The notes under the pieces: model-generated | Told to the model about the DNA's origin: nothing | Databases searched by the model: none | The model's input: the letters and a program-made list of their open reading frames with translations, nothing else | Shown: positions 1 through 11,799 of the stretch, piece after piece | Numbering within the stretch: position 1 is the first letter of the stretch | Layout: each line of letters opens with the position of its first letter | Program-made: the position numbers and the translations under genes | Source of the DNA: Antedon mediterranea | Taxonomy: Eukaryota; Echinodermata; Crinoidea; Comatulida; Antedonidae | DNA: 64,000 bases | Reading direction: 5' to 3' | Assembly (NCBI RefSeq): GCF_964355755.1 | Contig: NC_092675.1 | Coordinates: forward strand, 15,391,312-15,455,311

Positions 1-49
1 GATTGTTCAGGAGGGTTTTTAGAGAGGCATTCGGGGGAGGTGTAATAAT

Positions 50-180
50 GGTATAATCTATATATTATAAATTTATGTGAGGGCAAAATTCGGTAAATGG
101 CGCGTTACTTCTAGAATGTTTTTGGGTATATAAGGTTGTTTCATAATTTCGGTACTGATTTTAACCACCTAATGTAACCT
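50..180 (+). repeat. Dispersed repeat, inverted relative to 24,301-24,425
   Basis: Reverse complement matches 24,301-24,425 over about 125 bp, including the shared words TCTAGAAT, GGGCAAAATT and GGTTAAAATCAGTACC. No coding capacity. The second copy abuts an RTE-type reverse transcriptase fragment, so this may be untranslated sequence of a mobile element. Confidence 0.65.
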
Positions 181-719
181 TGTTTACTAAATAAGTTGAG
201 CTAGATAATTAGTTACTGACAAATAAAACGAGTTTAGGTTCAACGATTTTCCCCAAATAGGGGTGTTTTCCGATCATAGTATACACTGTCTAATGGATTT
301 CAATGCTGAAAAATACCCCCACACAATAATATGAGGATTGCATTGACCTATCTCCTTCTTTGATAATTGTTTTTAATAGCTGAATAATTGGGTAAACAAC
401 TCGAGTACAGCATCATAATGTTGAAAACAAGCCGATTTTCTTTTAAAAATACTATTTTGATAGATTTTATATACGTTTATACAAACGTATTGCTTGGTGA
501 TGAATGGACATTCCAATCTCTCAGTATAATTATGTGGTATAACACAAGTAGGTAAATTGATGGGCCCTTGGGAGATAAACTTAAAACCTTTGACAATAAA
601 AATTTAAAAACCATTTTTTGCCGCCAAAGTGCAAATTTCTTACTGTGAGTGTAGGTAATGTTTAAACACATAATTATACAAATAGGCCTAAACTTTATTA
701 CTGAAAGTTGCTTTTGACG

Positions 720-1150
720 TTAATTGTATTAACTAGATGGTACGCAAGTGAATCGAGCATACCATCTATGTCGTGCCCACAGATGGTTATTGAATACACA
801 GTAATTTCAGTGTAAAAAAACTAACAATTTTAAATGTACTAGTCCTGTACACAGGACTATAATACATTGTCGCTTACAGAAACAAATAAATAGACACGAT
901 GATTCATGTATTCAACTAAAATTAGCACCCTGGGAATTACTTCCGAAATAGCAACTTCTCACAATTGATTTGGACTCATTTAAACAAACCCAATTTGTGT
1001 TTTGTATGTAACATTAGGGGTTGAGGGATGGGGAAGAGAATGTGTACAAAGAGGAACAATTTTTAAATATATTCTTTATCCAGTAACGAAATATTTTGTT
1101 CATGTTTTATAGGCCTTTAATAATATACCACTAAATACAGTAAAACATTT
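720..1150. repeat. Dispersed repeat, copy 1 (partner at 37,330-38,260)
   Basis: Clear sequence similarity with 37,330-37,520 (shared GCCCACAGATGGTT and ACTCAACTAAAATTAGCACC) and with 38,125-38,240 (shared GTGCAAAGAGGAACA-type block and TTTTTAAATATATTC). The second copy carries about 600 bp of unrelated DNA in the middle. No ORF; family unknown. Confidence 0.75.
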
Positions 1151-2234
1151 GCGATTTAATACTTTGTCAATGTCATAGTCGATTGAAATAGTAAAGTACA
1201 TGTAATGATTGTGTACCTCCAAAATGTAATGTTTAAATGAATGAATTGATGAAAGAATCGTCTGTGGACTATATCTACTATGGTGAACATTTGGTCAAAA
1301 TGCGCTGAGTAGGTAAATCTAACTAACAGAAGACAAAGTGATCACATAACCTCATTGGCATGCCAGAGGTAATAATATAAGTACTGTATGTAATCGTCCA
1401 TTGATTGCCTAATTATATGAAATGGTACCCTTCACTAAAAACAATTTTTTACAAATACCACATACATACCTGTCATGTTGACTCCAGATTTTTCATTTTT
1501 TTAATACAAATTAAACATCTACACAACCAACAAAATGCCTTTTATTTCTTTTTAAAATATTATTGAAAAATATGAAAAACAATTTCTTAGTAAACAACAT
1601 TAGTATCAGAACATTCAGGTATGTTGCTCTTGAGAAAAACATTTTTGTGGTTTTGTTTTAAATGCAAATTTATGCAAACAATGATATTTTAAAAAGATAA
1701 ATGATGACATTTTGGCAACGGAGCAGGCCATAAAATAACATTCTTTAATAACATATTGCAGCAGAACAATCAATACAGAATATTTCAGTCAAAATGTATA
1801 TTTTATGGCCTGTTGCCTTTTTTGTACTTTTATAATTGTCAACTAACGTTTATAAAATGTTTCTATTTAGACTTGCAGGGATGAAAGATCCAGCAAATTA
1901 TATTCTCTTCATTCTTGACATTTTATGATATAAAAATGGTATTCCCAATTTGAAAATGGTTTTTTAAATCATTGTCACCGAAAAGAAAGTAGAAAATCAA
2001 CTATAAAATGTTCAACAGCATTTACAGAAACCAATGCTGTCTGGATGAAGCCCCTCAACAATAAATTTAAAAATGCATATTCTGAATTTTGTGTATGTTG
2101 GAGATTAAACCACTTTCATTTTAGGGTTTATGTTTAGTCAAGACGAGACTTGCAGGGATGTTTTTTTAATCTGTGAAGACAAATTAAAAATCAAAAACTG
2201 ATCAATTTCAGATAGTTTCTTAAGACAACAAAAT

Positions 2235-2435
2235 TGTTGTGAATACATAGAATAATAAAGGTACAACTTGTAGAATATAACGCCTGTTGTGAATACATAG
2301 AATAATAACGGTACAACTTGTAGAATATAACGCCTGTTGTGAATACATAAAATAATAAAGGTACAACTTGTAGAATATAATGCCTGTTGTGAATACATAG
2401 AATAATAAAGGTACAACTTGTAGAATATAATGCCT
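2235..2435. repeat. Tandem repeat, 4 copies of a 50-bp unit
   Basis: The word GAATACATA recurs at 2,241, 2,291, 2,341 and 2,391, exactly 50 bp apart, with single-base differences between units. An ORF of 92 codons on the minus strand is a by-product of the array. Confidence 0.92.
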
Positions 2436-2439
2436 GTAT

Positions 2440-2805
2440 TCTTAAACCAAACTTTAGTCGTAGTTTGAGATAAAACTTGATGTCATTTTAATTCATAAAC
2501 CAAACTTAGTAACTATAAATCAACAGATTTTCATTGATTTTGTTAGTAGTAGGCTAAAAAGTTTTGTTATAACAAAATGGAAAATGATATTAATCTGCAA
2601 AATTTCATCTGCTCTAATACTGTCCTAACATTGGCTTCATTAAGTCAAACTACAAACTTAGACTACTTTTTTTAAGAACCAAATTTGAATTAATACTTTG
2701 AACTAGCACTTTTTGAAATCAAAGTTTAAACTACGACTAAAGTTTGGAGGAAGGCGCAAGACCAATATTGCGCCTATGTGAAAGTTTGATTCAAGAATAT
2801 GGGGA
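2440..2805. repeat. Inverted-repeat element (MITE-like)
   Basis: AAACTTTAGTCGTAGTTTGA near 2,450-2,475 is repeated in reverse complement near 2,725-2,747, and a longer weak match extends outward (ATTCTTAAACCAAACTTT against AAAGTTTGATTCAAGAATAT). No ORF. Confidence 0.55.
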
Positions 2806-3253
2806 CGTAAAAGCATATTTTTTTGGTGAAAGCAAGTAAATGATCTATAAAAAAAACATTAAAGTGTGTGGCAAAGTGATTTGTTCAAAAATATGTTTGC
2901 AAATTAATTCAAAATTGAACAAATAAACCTGAAAAAGGTAATTTACAATATACATTTTTGGTATGAGAAATGTTTGAAAATCAAATACTATTAGAGGACT
3001 ATTGTTTTTTTACCTTGCCATAGACTTTCAATGTTTGTTGTGAAATAGGAAGGCTATAATGAGACATTTTGTGGCTATTTAGAATGTGATTTTTTAAATA
3101 AGATTAAATGTATTAGGTGCTGATATTGATAATCCTTAAAAATACATTTTACCACGGAAAGTGTGAAAGTGATGAAATCATACGCAATTGTATCAAACAT
3201 TTCCCTTTTATTACAAAAATATATAGAAAATAAATAAGTGGCTCTAAATTTAC

Positions 3254-3332
3254 CTTCAATGTTCATGACTCGATCTAGAAAATCTAGAACAACCAGATCA
3301 AAATCTTTAAGCTCATTTGGAATCCATGTTAA
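3254..3332 (-). CDS. ovoA: ovoA exon 17 (methyltransferase domain; last exon found)
   Basis: 79 nt; acceptor TTTTTAG, donor GTAAAT. Encodes LTWIPNELKDFDLVVLDFL then DRVMNIE, ending one base into a codon. FDLVVLDFLDRV is the usual strand 4 / motif post-I region of the methyltransferase. At least one more exon is needed and was not recognised at 1-3,253. Confidence 0.9.
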
Positions 3333-3487
3333 CTAAAAATATAAAAAATAATAATAAACTAAACAAAAAACATTAAAAATAAAGAATAGTATGAAATTGA
3401 ATAGAAAATAAATAATAATAAATAATAATACCGGATATTGACAAAATCACACTTATTTTTTACACAATATTAAAACCATTATATTAC

Positions 3488-3538
3488 CTCTGGGTTAATT
3501 AAAATGTATTCACCTCCCTTAGGAAAAACATATAAAAA
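3488..3538 (-). CDS. ovoA: ovoA exon 16 (51-nt, possible cassette exon)
   Basis: 51 nt, 17 codons, phase 0 at both ends; acceptor TTTACAG, donor GTAATA. Encodes FLYVFPKGGEYILINPE. Borders and frame are clean, but the peptide lies between FKQ of exon 15 and LTWIPNE of exon 17, which I would expect to be adjacent in OvoA. It may be a lineage-specific insertion, an alternatively used exon or a chance match. Confidence 0.5.
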
Positions 3539-3715
3539 CTGTAAATAAAACACATCAAAATGAAGATTCACACGAATCAAAAGATTTAAAACGGTTTTAA
3601 CAAGTTAAATAAAGTGTCAAATCATTGTGAAAAATGGCAGACTTAACGCACAATCCACAAATTTACACATTTTTAAAAGATTATGGCGGTATGTACTATT
3701 AAAGACAATATTACA

Positions 3716-4860
3716 AACTAGCTGTTACCCGTGCTCCGCACTTTTCTGCCTTAATATGTGGTTATATATTTTGCATGTATAATAAAAGCGCACTCTGATA
3801 AAAGTACTTTGACAAATTATCAAAATAAAAACAAATTATATCAAGAATCAAATTCTGAACTATTTTATGGCCATTGATTTTGTTATTCACTATCCCTTCG
3901 TTTTAAAATATCTGTAAGCTAAAAAATGAAAGCAATACTGGATATGGAAATTTAGACTTTACTTTTTACTGTTCAGACTTTACAAAAATAAAAGACGCTA
4001 AACAAAAATTGTGCTGTGTGGATTAGTTAGATGATGCACACACACACTAATGAAAGTATAAAATACCAAACTATATTATTTTGGGTGTTTTTCGTGGTGT
4101 ATTCATTATACATAGATAAATAAAAAAGTAAACAAAAATCAAATGAAAAACAAATTGCTGCAGAAACACGAATTGTTAAGTTGTTTTGATGTTCAACATG
4201 TATCAAACCATTTGGAATCGTTTTGTTTGTGTGTGTGTTTTTTTCATTTACATTTTTTTATTTCAAATGGTTTTAATATTTACCAATTTTTTTGGGGTTT
4301 AGGCGATTTGTTACCTATTTGCTATTTGTCTGCCCTAATCATACGCATGCAATGTTGAATACTGCACTTTGTGCTGTGTGAATATTAATCTAGGGTGCAC
4401 ATCAGAAAGTGACGTCTGTTAATCAGTTGGCAGATTAAAACATTTTGATGATAAAATATAAATATGAATTTAGTTATAGAGTTAAGAATATTGGAATAAG
4501 AAAACGGACTTTAAAATCAACACAAAATGTGCATTCACTACTTGAAATAAGATGATGCGCTCGTCAGACACAAACTTTTATATCTCATATTTTGTGGAAA
4601 CACGACTTTGGAATCATTTTATTTGTATGTGTGTGTGCTTTTTGTTTGTTTTTTTCATTTAAATTTAAAACATTTTTAATGGTTTTTTATATTTTGCATT
4701 TTTTTATGTGAGGTTTGGTATCTTTTTTATGCTACATTGTGGTTTAGATTTTTTTCTTTAAGCGGAGATACTTATTATTTACACATATCAGGGATTCGAA
4801 CTCGAACCTACTAAGCATTAATTTCAATGGCCACAGCGTTTTACTGAGCCAAACCGTGAT
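3716..4860 (-). repeat. tRNA-related SINE, copy A (with internal extra DNA)
   Basis: Begins AACTAGCTGTTACCCGTG on the plus strand, shared with 5,082-5,516. On the minus strand the 4,752-4,857 end reads as a Pol III promoter: an A-box-like TGGCTCAGTAAAACG and a B-box-like GAGTTCGAATCCC. The 4,030-4,365 and 4,400-4,740 parts are not in copy B. Confidence 0.6.
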
Positions 4861-5081
4861 TTACAAAATACATTCTGTTCCAAGGATAGATGTAATTAAA
4901 ACGATACGGTTGACTAAAGACTGTTTTTTAGCTGAAATTTGAAAAGACCATTAGAATCTTACCATTTAAAAACAATGTTTAGATGGATGGTGATGAATTT
5001 ATCATGCACTGACACTGAAGTCATTGGGGGTTACCTTTAATGGTAATAATAGAAGCAAGTATATTTAAATGATTTTTAATT

Positions 5082-5516
5082 AACTAGCGGTATCCCTGTG
5101 CTCTGCACAGTCTTTTTCTGCCTTAATATATGGTTATATACTTTGCATGGGCAAGTATAATAAAAGCTGATAAAAGTACTTTGAAAAATTATTTAAATAA
5201 AAACAAATTGTATCACAAATAAATTTCAGAACTACTGTATTTACGGCCATTGATTTATACACAATCCCTTTACTTTAAAATATATGTAGGCTAAAAAATT
5301 AAAGCAATAGTGGATATGGAACTTTAGACTTTACTTTTGACTGTTCGGACTTTACGAAAATAAAAATAAAAGAAAAATTTTGCTGTGTGAATATTAATCT
5401 AGGGAGTTGAAGTCTTTAAGCGGTGATACTCAATAATTACACATGTCGCGGATTCGAACTTGAACGTACACTAAGCATTGATATCAATGGCCATGACATT
5501 TTTCAGATGCGGCCCG
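5082..5516 (-). repeat. tRNA-related SINE, copy B (compact)
   Basis: Same ends as copy A and uninterrupted, so it shows the unit length of about 435 bp. Reading on the minus strand it has a B-box-like AGTTCGAATCCGCG at about 5,448-5,462. It is about 75-80% like copy A by eye. Confidence 0.62.
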
Positions 5517-6199
5517 GCATGGTATTTGTAGATCCGCCCATGGCGGTACACAACAGAGGAGGTTGCATAGTTTATACAGTGACGCAACATGGTCGCTGAG
5601 ACGTCAAATTACTGCTATTTTTTTGACTTTTTTTAGTGTTTATCCTTAAAATTCCGGAAAGTGTGCGGCCCATCAATAAACATCAGTGTGCTAAATGTGG
5701 GCACGTACCGTTCAGTGGTTTTGGAGGAGATACATAAAATATGCGAAAAATTTAGTAGCATTAATATTTAATACAAATATATGCTTTGTATGTTATCAAT
5801 TAGGGTGTTTTTTACATGTTCTAAATTGCTATTTTATAGATGCGAGTAAAAAGACCTGGATTTGGAATCACTAATAAATATCTGGTGAAGTAAATTCACT
5901 TGGTTACATTTAATAATGTTGGAAAATTTAGGTAAACCCAACACTGCTGCTTTTAATTAATTTACTTTGTGTTTGTTCTAAGTTGTAGGCCATATGTTAG
6001 AGTTGGTATCAGGACTGTTTTCCAGACATTTAGTTTTACATCTCTTGTTTTTTTCTGTTGTCTTGGTCAATTTATTCGGTTTTCTTAGGATATTTCTTGG
6101 TTTATTTTACATCAACATTTTCATGTTCACACTTGTGCTAAACAGCTCATAGAGACGATTCGTATTTTGCGCTATATAAATTTAAAACCATTAACATCT
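5517..6199. other. ovoA intron sequence, nothing recognised
   Basis: A/T-rich with no ORF of note. The end (about 6,140-6,190) contains TTTTGCGCTATATAAATTTA, like the tail of many CR1/L2-type elements on the plus strand. Confidence 0.4.
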
Positions 6200-7720
6200 G
6201 TAGACGAACCATATTTACACATGCCAGTTCCTTGCAATGCATTGAAAGCTCTCTGACATTTACTTATTCTATTTCCCGACATGAGCCTCGCCCAGTTCAA
6301 CGCCTAGGTGTCGACATAAACACATGCCAAGATACTGTTATCTAGATACCATGTGGGATCTTCAACAAATGGTGATTTTCCACACAGTGCATAACGTTTT
6401 TGTTGGATTAAATCTCAGACCATTAGGAACAATGTAACTATTAGCAACATCAATCAATTTCTGAAGACCCACAACAGATAGACTTGTTAAAAAAATATCA
6501 TCCGCATAGCAAAATGCATTATAAGAACAGTTGCTGATTGCTATACCACAATATTTAACTTTTCAATTAGATCTTGTAAAATATATTAAAAATAAAAGGC
6601 GAAGATAATCCGCCGTGACGAGTTCCTCTCAAAATGTGTATATTTCTACTGATACAGTTATTCCACTTGACCCCGACATGTATGTAGTATACCAGTCATG
6701 TATGCACCTCCACCAGCTGTCAGTAACGACTACTTTATTTTTGAAAAATGATGGAATGGGGGATTGCATCAAATGCACCCTCAGCATTCAAGGAACAAGT
6801 ATAAACTACTGAACCTCTATTTTTACAGTAGTAGCATTGACTGTACAAGCCAGCATGGTGGTACTACGACGACTAGCAAACCCATATTGTAGCAGGTCAA
6901 GTTAACACCCATACATGATTCGTTAAAACCTAGTTCAAATATTCTTGACAGGATACAGTATTAGAAACAATTATTGGTCTGTAGTTGTTTGGTATTAGGT
7001 TTCTTTAGAATTTTCCAAAAATGTTGGGAATAATCCTAAATTTAATACAGGTATTGAACACAAAGGCCAGAACATCTGGTAACTTAGTATGGAGGCTATG
7101 CATCAGATGTTCAGCCATAATGCCTGGAGCAGTTCTCTTATTAAGATAATTAATTTGCCTTTGTACATCCTCACATCTAAAATACATATAATTGAATATT
7201 TCAAGTCTCAACTGATTGGATTTATCATTGACAAAAAGGGGATACAGAGGTGTTAGGAGCAAACTTAGACTTGTAGAAGTCGGTTAATGATTGAATAGAT
7301 ATTTCATTGGGATTAGAATTCCTTTTACCCTTAGCATTATTAATTGCGTTCCATATTTTTTTTTTTTTTTTACTCTATATAACCTCAAAGTGTGTAATTT
7401 TTGTTAGCAACATTATTAACGGACAATCTACAAACGAGTCTATAGTGTTTTTTGGCAAGTTTATAACATGAAAATATCTGGCCGGACCTAGGCCTCCCAG
7501 TCTTTCCATATACCAAACCAAAAACGTTGTCTGTCCCTGGCAATTGTGCAGTTGCTATTCCACCAGTTTACTGTCTTTCTTGACCTAGTATTATTTTTAG
7601 TTGTACTGGAATTGCAAGAATCATGAATAGCTGTGAAAATTTGTTCACATAAAGTTGTCAATAGAGGACTGAGCCAAATTTTAAGCTGTTTGAATAGGGT
7701 TAATATCACTATTGTTGCAA
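6200..7720 (-). pseudogene. Decayed LINE reverse transcriptase (CR1/Jockey-like)
   Basis: On the minus strand three blocks appear in order: 7,488-7,709 (WWNSNCTIARDRQRFWF, the segment between endonuclease and RT), 7,005-7,262 (INYLNKRTAPGIMAEHL, the usual start of RT) and about 6,400-6,545 with CYADDIFLTSL, the catalytic YADD at about 6,499-6,510, followed by NGLRFNPTKT. Stops and frameshifts separate them. It lies in the ovoA intron between exons 15 and 16, in the same orientation as the gene. Confidence 0.8.
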
Positions 7721-7773
7721 AGGTTTATATTTTAAATTAAACAATAGTCATTTCAAATTGTGATATAAATTAC

Positions 7774-7962
7774 CTGTTTAAATAAAACCCTACTTCTGTC
7801 AATATCAAATGGAACTACCACTTTTTTTTTACTCCACGAGTCATCAAATGTTTTTGAACTATTATCCTTAGTGTGTGTATTATCAGAATATTCAAAAGTA
7901 CCATCTCTTTTTAATGCAATGGCAGCTTCCAGAAATCGACTACTGTAATCAATACCAGTTAC
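7774..7962 (-). CDS. ovoA: ovoA exon 15 (methyltransferase domain)
   Basis: 189 nt, 63 codons, phase 0; acceptor TCCCCAG, donor GTAATT. Starts VTGIDYSSRFLEAAIALK, the second beta strand with the acidic residue (GIDYS) that usually binds the SAM ribose. A Lys/Ser-rich middle is followed by VVVPFDIDRSRVLFKQ. Confidence 0.92.
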
Positions 7963-8330
7963 CTGGGGAGAAAGAGGAAGAGAGAGAAAAAACTAATACC
8001 AGACAAGTAAGAGGAATTATAATGGATGCTCATCGGGTCTTAAATTATCGAATTTGAATTTTATAATAACTTTGTTGTTTAGTGAACTAGCAACTGCAGG
8101 ACGATAAACAAGCCACACTGGTCATGTGTGGCTTGTGTGCACTATAAAAACCTAGTGCATTTTTGTAAGAGTAAAACCTTACCCAATATACAATATACAT
8201 TATTTATTGATGTCTATACAGTACTTTATTTAAATAGTATATGTCATTTTGGCTAAAAACAACACAAGACAATTAAATGTAACTGTGTGAAGAGGTCTTT
8301 GAAAAAGTCTTTAAAAAGAGGAAACTTTAC

Positions 8331-8587
8331 TTTTGAAAATGTACGAGAAAGATGAAATGCTAATCTTCCAGTGGCACATCCAAGAACGAGTGCTGATTGC
8401 AGTGGATTATTATCATGCATTGTTCCATCAACAAACTCTGCAAGGTTACCATAGTAATTGTTGCTGATGACACCATATTGCTTATATAGCATTTTGTTCA
8501 AGTTTCCAGCAGTATCATTTAAAATCTGTTTGTTAGCAGTTGGCACAAACATGTTCTTGTGTGTGTATGGTAATAAGCACATGTTTT
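8331..8587 (-). CDS. ovoA: ovoA exon 14 (methyltransferase domain, SAM motif I)
   Basis: 257 nt; acceptor ACTATAG, donor GTAAAG. Encodes ENMCLLPYTHKNMFVPTANK, then LVLGCATGRLAFHLSRTFSK. The hydrophobic strand followed by GCATG is motif I of class I SAM methyltransferases and matches the C-terminal domain of OvoA. The exon ends in phase 0. Confidence 0.94.
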
Positions 8588-9004
8588 CTATAGTAAATAA
8601 AAATATTTTTTCATATGTAAATACACTATCACTAAATTAAGTATTAATTTATCTTATACTACAATTGTTGATTCAACATCTTTTATCATTCATGATCTCA
8701 CTTGATTATATATGAAAATATGACATGAAATAAAATACATCATCTTCTTTCTTCAATAATCAGCTGTTATTTCTAAAAACGTGAACTTGTAAGTTTAAAA
8801 TATTTTTTTAAAAAGTGATTATATTATTTTTTTTTAATATTTAAGCCATAATATACAGTACTTTTAAATGCATTTTTTAATATAACCAATAATAAAATAT
8901 ATTATAATATTCCTTCTAAATGTAAAAAATAAAATTAGGTAAGGCAAAACATCTGACTAATAGTTTTTAATTAAACATATAATTTTCACTTTCTCAAATG
9001 TGCC

Positions 9005-9090
9005 AATTTGGAACCATAGAACACAATGCTATAAAAATTGGTTTCTTCATATTCTACAGCATTGTGTTCCATGTGTGCCAATTTGTTACT
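9005..9090. repeat. Short imperfect inverted repeat
   Basis: GGAACCATAGAACACAATGCT is mirrored by AGCATTGTGTTCC about 30 bp later, and both arms are flanked by a TGTGCCAATTTG word. A small hairpin or MITE remnant in an ovoA intron. Confidence 0.55.
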
Positions 9091-9701
9091 ATAGATTATA
9101 GTTTCTTCTTCTAAAACATCTGCGAGTGTTGTCCTGATTTAAGAAAAACGGTTCCCTCACCCTGTTCATTTAATTTTTTTAAACATTAATGTTATTAAAA
9201 CCTAGCCTGAATTACTCTGTTTTTAGTATTACAAAAACAAACACTGTGGTGCTTTTAAAAAGACATCTGTGAGTGTTGGCTGATATTTATACATATACAT
9301 TGTCATGAACACCTTAAGCTAGGTTTTCACAGCGAAGAACATGTTCTATGGCCATTTCTGGCTGCATAATATAACTCTTATTTCCTAAGTAATTTTAAAT
9401 ATCTGAGAATAGTATTTGTTATAGTATATATATATTTATTTCATATATATAATTTTAATTAATTGAGATCTGTACTTTTATATCTAAAAATTGTAAATCA
9501 AAATTGTACACCTAATCATTGTGAAGCGCTTTGTTCAATTTGGAAATTAATATAGATAATGAATTTATCTCCGCATAAGATCCTACAACGCGTGATTGTT
9601 TGCAAGGAAGCTAGCCTCAATCAAATTACTGTATGTTTTTTTTAGCCTTCAAACACTTTCAGCATCACGCAAAGAAACGGGTTGAAGTACATCTACCCAT
9701 G

Positions 9702-10936
9702 CAGGGGCGGATCCGGGATTTCGCGAAACGGCACGAACTCAGCCCCACCATGGTTGGGGCTGAGTTGAGGCGATTTTGAAAATGTAACACCTCTAGATGG
9801 TCGGAATGGCACTCTCACGTTAAATAAATGTATTAAAAATTGATATTTTAAATATGAAAACTGAGGTACTAGGCTATTAAAGGGTGACATTTTCCCTATA
9901 GGCCTATTTTGAGTAAAAGTGTCACAACAGGGCGTTTCGCACAAGTCAGCGTTTGCACGTACATGGCGGAAAAAGATGCCTGAGGGCCGTCGACAGGACC
10001 TGTTATTAAATGACGCCCCAGATGGCCGGAAAAATGGTACTCGCACATAAAATTCATGATAAATGGCACCTCTAATTTGCAAGAAAAGACACTCTCATAT
10101 GTAGCATGCTACCAATGGGCAAAACGATCATACTTTTCCCTCTAATAAACACACGTGACCAAATACAGGACGATATAACATTTTGTTGCCGATTTCATTC
10201 ACTCAGTATTTATAGTTTTGATTGCGTTGCGTTCAAGTTCAAGTTCAATGCGAAAGTACATCTAGGGGAAGCCCCGAAAAAAGCGCAAATTTAATGCTTA
10301 GTATTATAGCTCAATATTTATTTACATCAATTTGTTGAAGAAATTAAGTATATAAATATAAATAGGTATTGATACAGTGGGGGCCTAGGAAAAAAAAATC
10401 GGTTGCTAATGTATACTACCACAGTACACAGTTACCACAGTTAGTGTAGGTACTATTAATATTATTAACATTATTATCCTCTATAATGATGATCTGTAGG
10501 TAACCACGCCGTGCCAATTTTGACGTATATACACTTCGCTTGCTGACTGCCAGCGATCTAAACAATGGGTAGGCTTACGCGGTTGTATGGCGGTGTCCTT
10601 TGTATGAACCATTCGTGCTCCGAGTATGGGTACGATACACGCGTCAATATCATGTTACATCCAGGGACCAAAATGCATTTCAGGTGAAAATAGGCTATTC
10701 ATTTCGCAACTCTTAGAAATTTACAGACAGCCACGGCAATGGTGACCTCTAATAATAAGTAAATTAGCACGGCGCTGAATGTGTTTTAACCAAAAGTGAA
10801 AGTACTTTACTCTTTTTTCCCCATTTTTTTCCCCTTATGGTAGGATAACTTTTTTTTCTCCAGATTTATAGGGGGGGGGGGGGGGGCGGCGTTTGGATGG
10901 TACGTCCCCCCCCCCCCACCCCCGGATCCGCCTCTG
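9702..10936. mobile_element. Non-autonomous hAT transposon with intact 8-bp target duplication
   Basis: The left end CAGGGGCGGATCCGGG and right end CCCGGATCCGCCTCTG form terminal inverted repeats of the kind common in the hAT superfamily. Directly outside each end is TACCCATG (9,694-9,701 and 10,937-10,944), a perfect 8-bp target duplication, the hAT signature. The 1,235-bp interior has no transposase ORF. Near the right end a run of 16 G (10,871-10,886) faces a run of C (10,906-10,917). It lies in the ovoA intron between exons 13 and 14. Confidence 0.92.
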
Positions 10937-11122
10937 TACCCATGTATACGTATGTAACCATTGTGTCGCTGAACATAACAGAGTGCATGTGCAACTTACA
11001 GTAGATAGTTAAATTTCTAAAATACTGAAATATGAATATTATTGTTCAAGTGAGTAGCCAATCGCAAACACTACTTTATCTCTTTTAATAGTTATTTGTA
11101 TGAGTGAATATATCTACTGTAC

Positions 11123-11297
11123 CTTTTGAGCCTACAGAGAGGATGTGAACTTTAGAGCTAATTACACGGATAGGTGGAATGTCTGAAGTATTTATACTGG
11201 ATACCAGTCGGAATCCAACGTGTTGGAAAAAGTGCCTTCGAAAACTAGCACGGTTGAACCAGGAAGCTTGCTGGCCTGTTGATGCCCAAGAGCCACC
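11123..11297 (-). CDS. ovoA: ovoA exon 13 (end of FGE-sulfatase-like domain)
   Basis: 175 nt; acceptor TTATAG, donor GTACAG. Starts GGSWASTGQQASWFNRASF and continues RRHFFQHVGFRL, the characteristic close of the FGE-like domain. It ends in the linker (SVGSK) to the methyltransferase domain, one base into a codon. The donor is weaker than others, but the phase matches exon 14. The hAT element ends 187 bp further on in the intron. Confidence 0.92.
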
Positions 11298-11414
11298 CTA
11301 TAATACAATACATAAATTGATTGTGCAGATAAAAATACTCAAAATATATATGGTACAATATTTGCATTTAATTAATGAATAAATTTAAATTAGATAAAAG
11401 AAGATGATACATAC

Positions 11415-11579
11415 TACTATAATATTATGAAATCCATCAAAAGATGGATCTGAAAAGTCATCATAATACGGGTGTGTTTGGAAGCCAGGATAACCATTGA
11501 AGTTGTCTTCAGTCCACCCCCAGGCATTTCCAAAGGTGTCATGAAACCCTGAATCACTAGCTGTAAACATATTCACAGG
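11415..11579 (-). CDS. ovoA: ovoA exon 12 (FGE-sulfatase-like domain)
   Basis: 165 nt, 55 codons, phase 0; acceptor TTGTAG, donor GTATGT. Encodes PVNMFTASDSGFHDTFGNAW, GWTEDNFNGYPG and FDGFHNIIV. The D-x-x-GNAWGWTED block is diagnostic. A GT three bases earlier would drop the final Val, and GTATGT is the better donor. Confidence 0.95.
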
Positions 11580-11799
11580 CTACAACAAAGAAAGAGAAAA
11601 CTACAAACTAAACACAATTTAGAATGAAACACCTGTTTGAAAGTTTAGGAACCCATTTTAAGAGAATATATTAATAACGTCAGGGCTTCTTCCCTCTATC
11701 TCCATTGAGATCCAGCCACTGATACCCGCAGCATTGTCATTTTTTCAGTAATTTTCATTTTGATTTATGTATATATATATCTTTTTTTTTTATTAATTG

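Larger units (their letters stand above)
1..3253. other. Intron or 3' flank of ovoA, no secure exon
   Basis: A/T-rich. I looked on the minus strand for the missing methyltransferase C-terminus and found no convincing peptide. A short stretch at about 3,020-3,035 has usable splice borders but codes for only a few residues. The region holds dispersed repeats (50-180; 720-1,150), a 50-bp tandem array (2,235-2,435) and an inverted repeat (2,440-2,805), listed separately. Confidence 0.6.

Noticed and set aside
2138-2416. 92-codon ORF with repeated YYSMYSQQ
   Set aside because: Product of the four 50-bp tandem units.
3018-3036. Micro-exon that could follow ovoA exon 17
   Set aside because: Splice borders fit, but only about four residues would be coded and they do not resemble the expected sequence.
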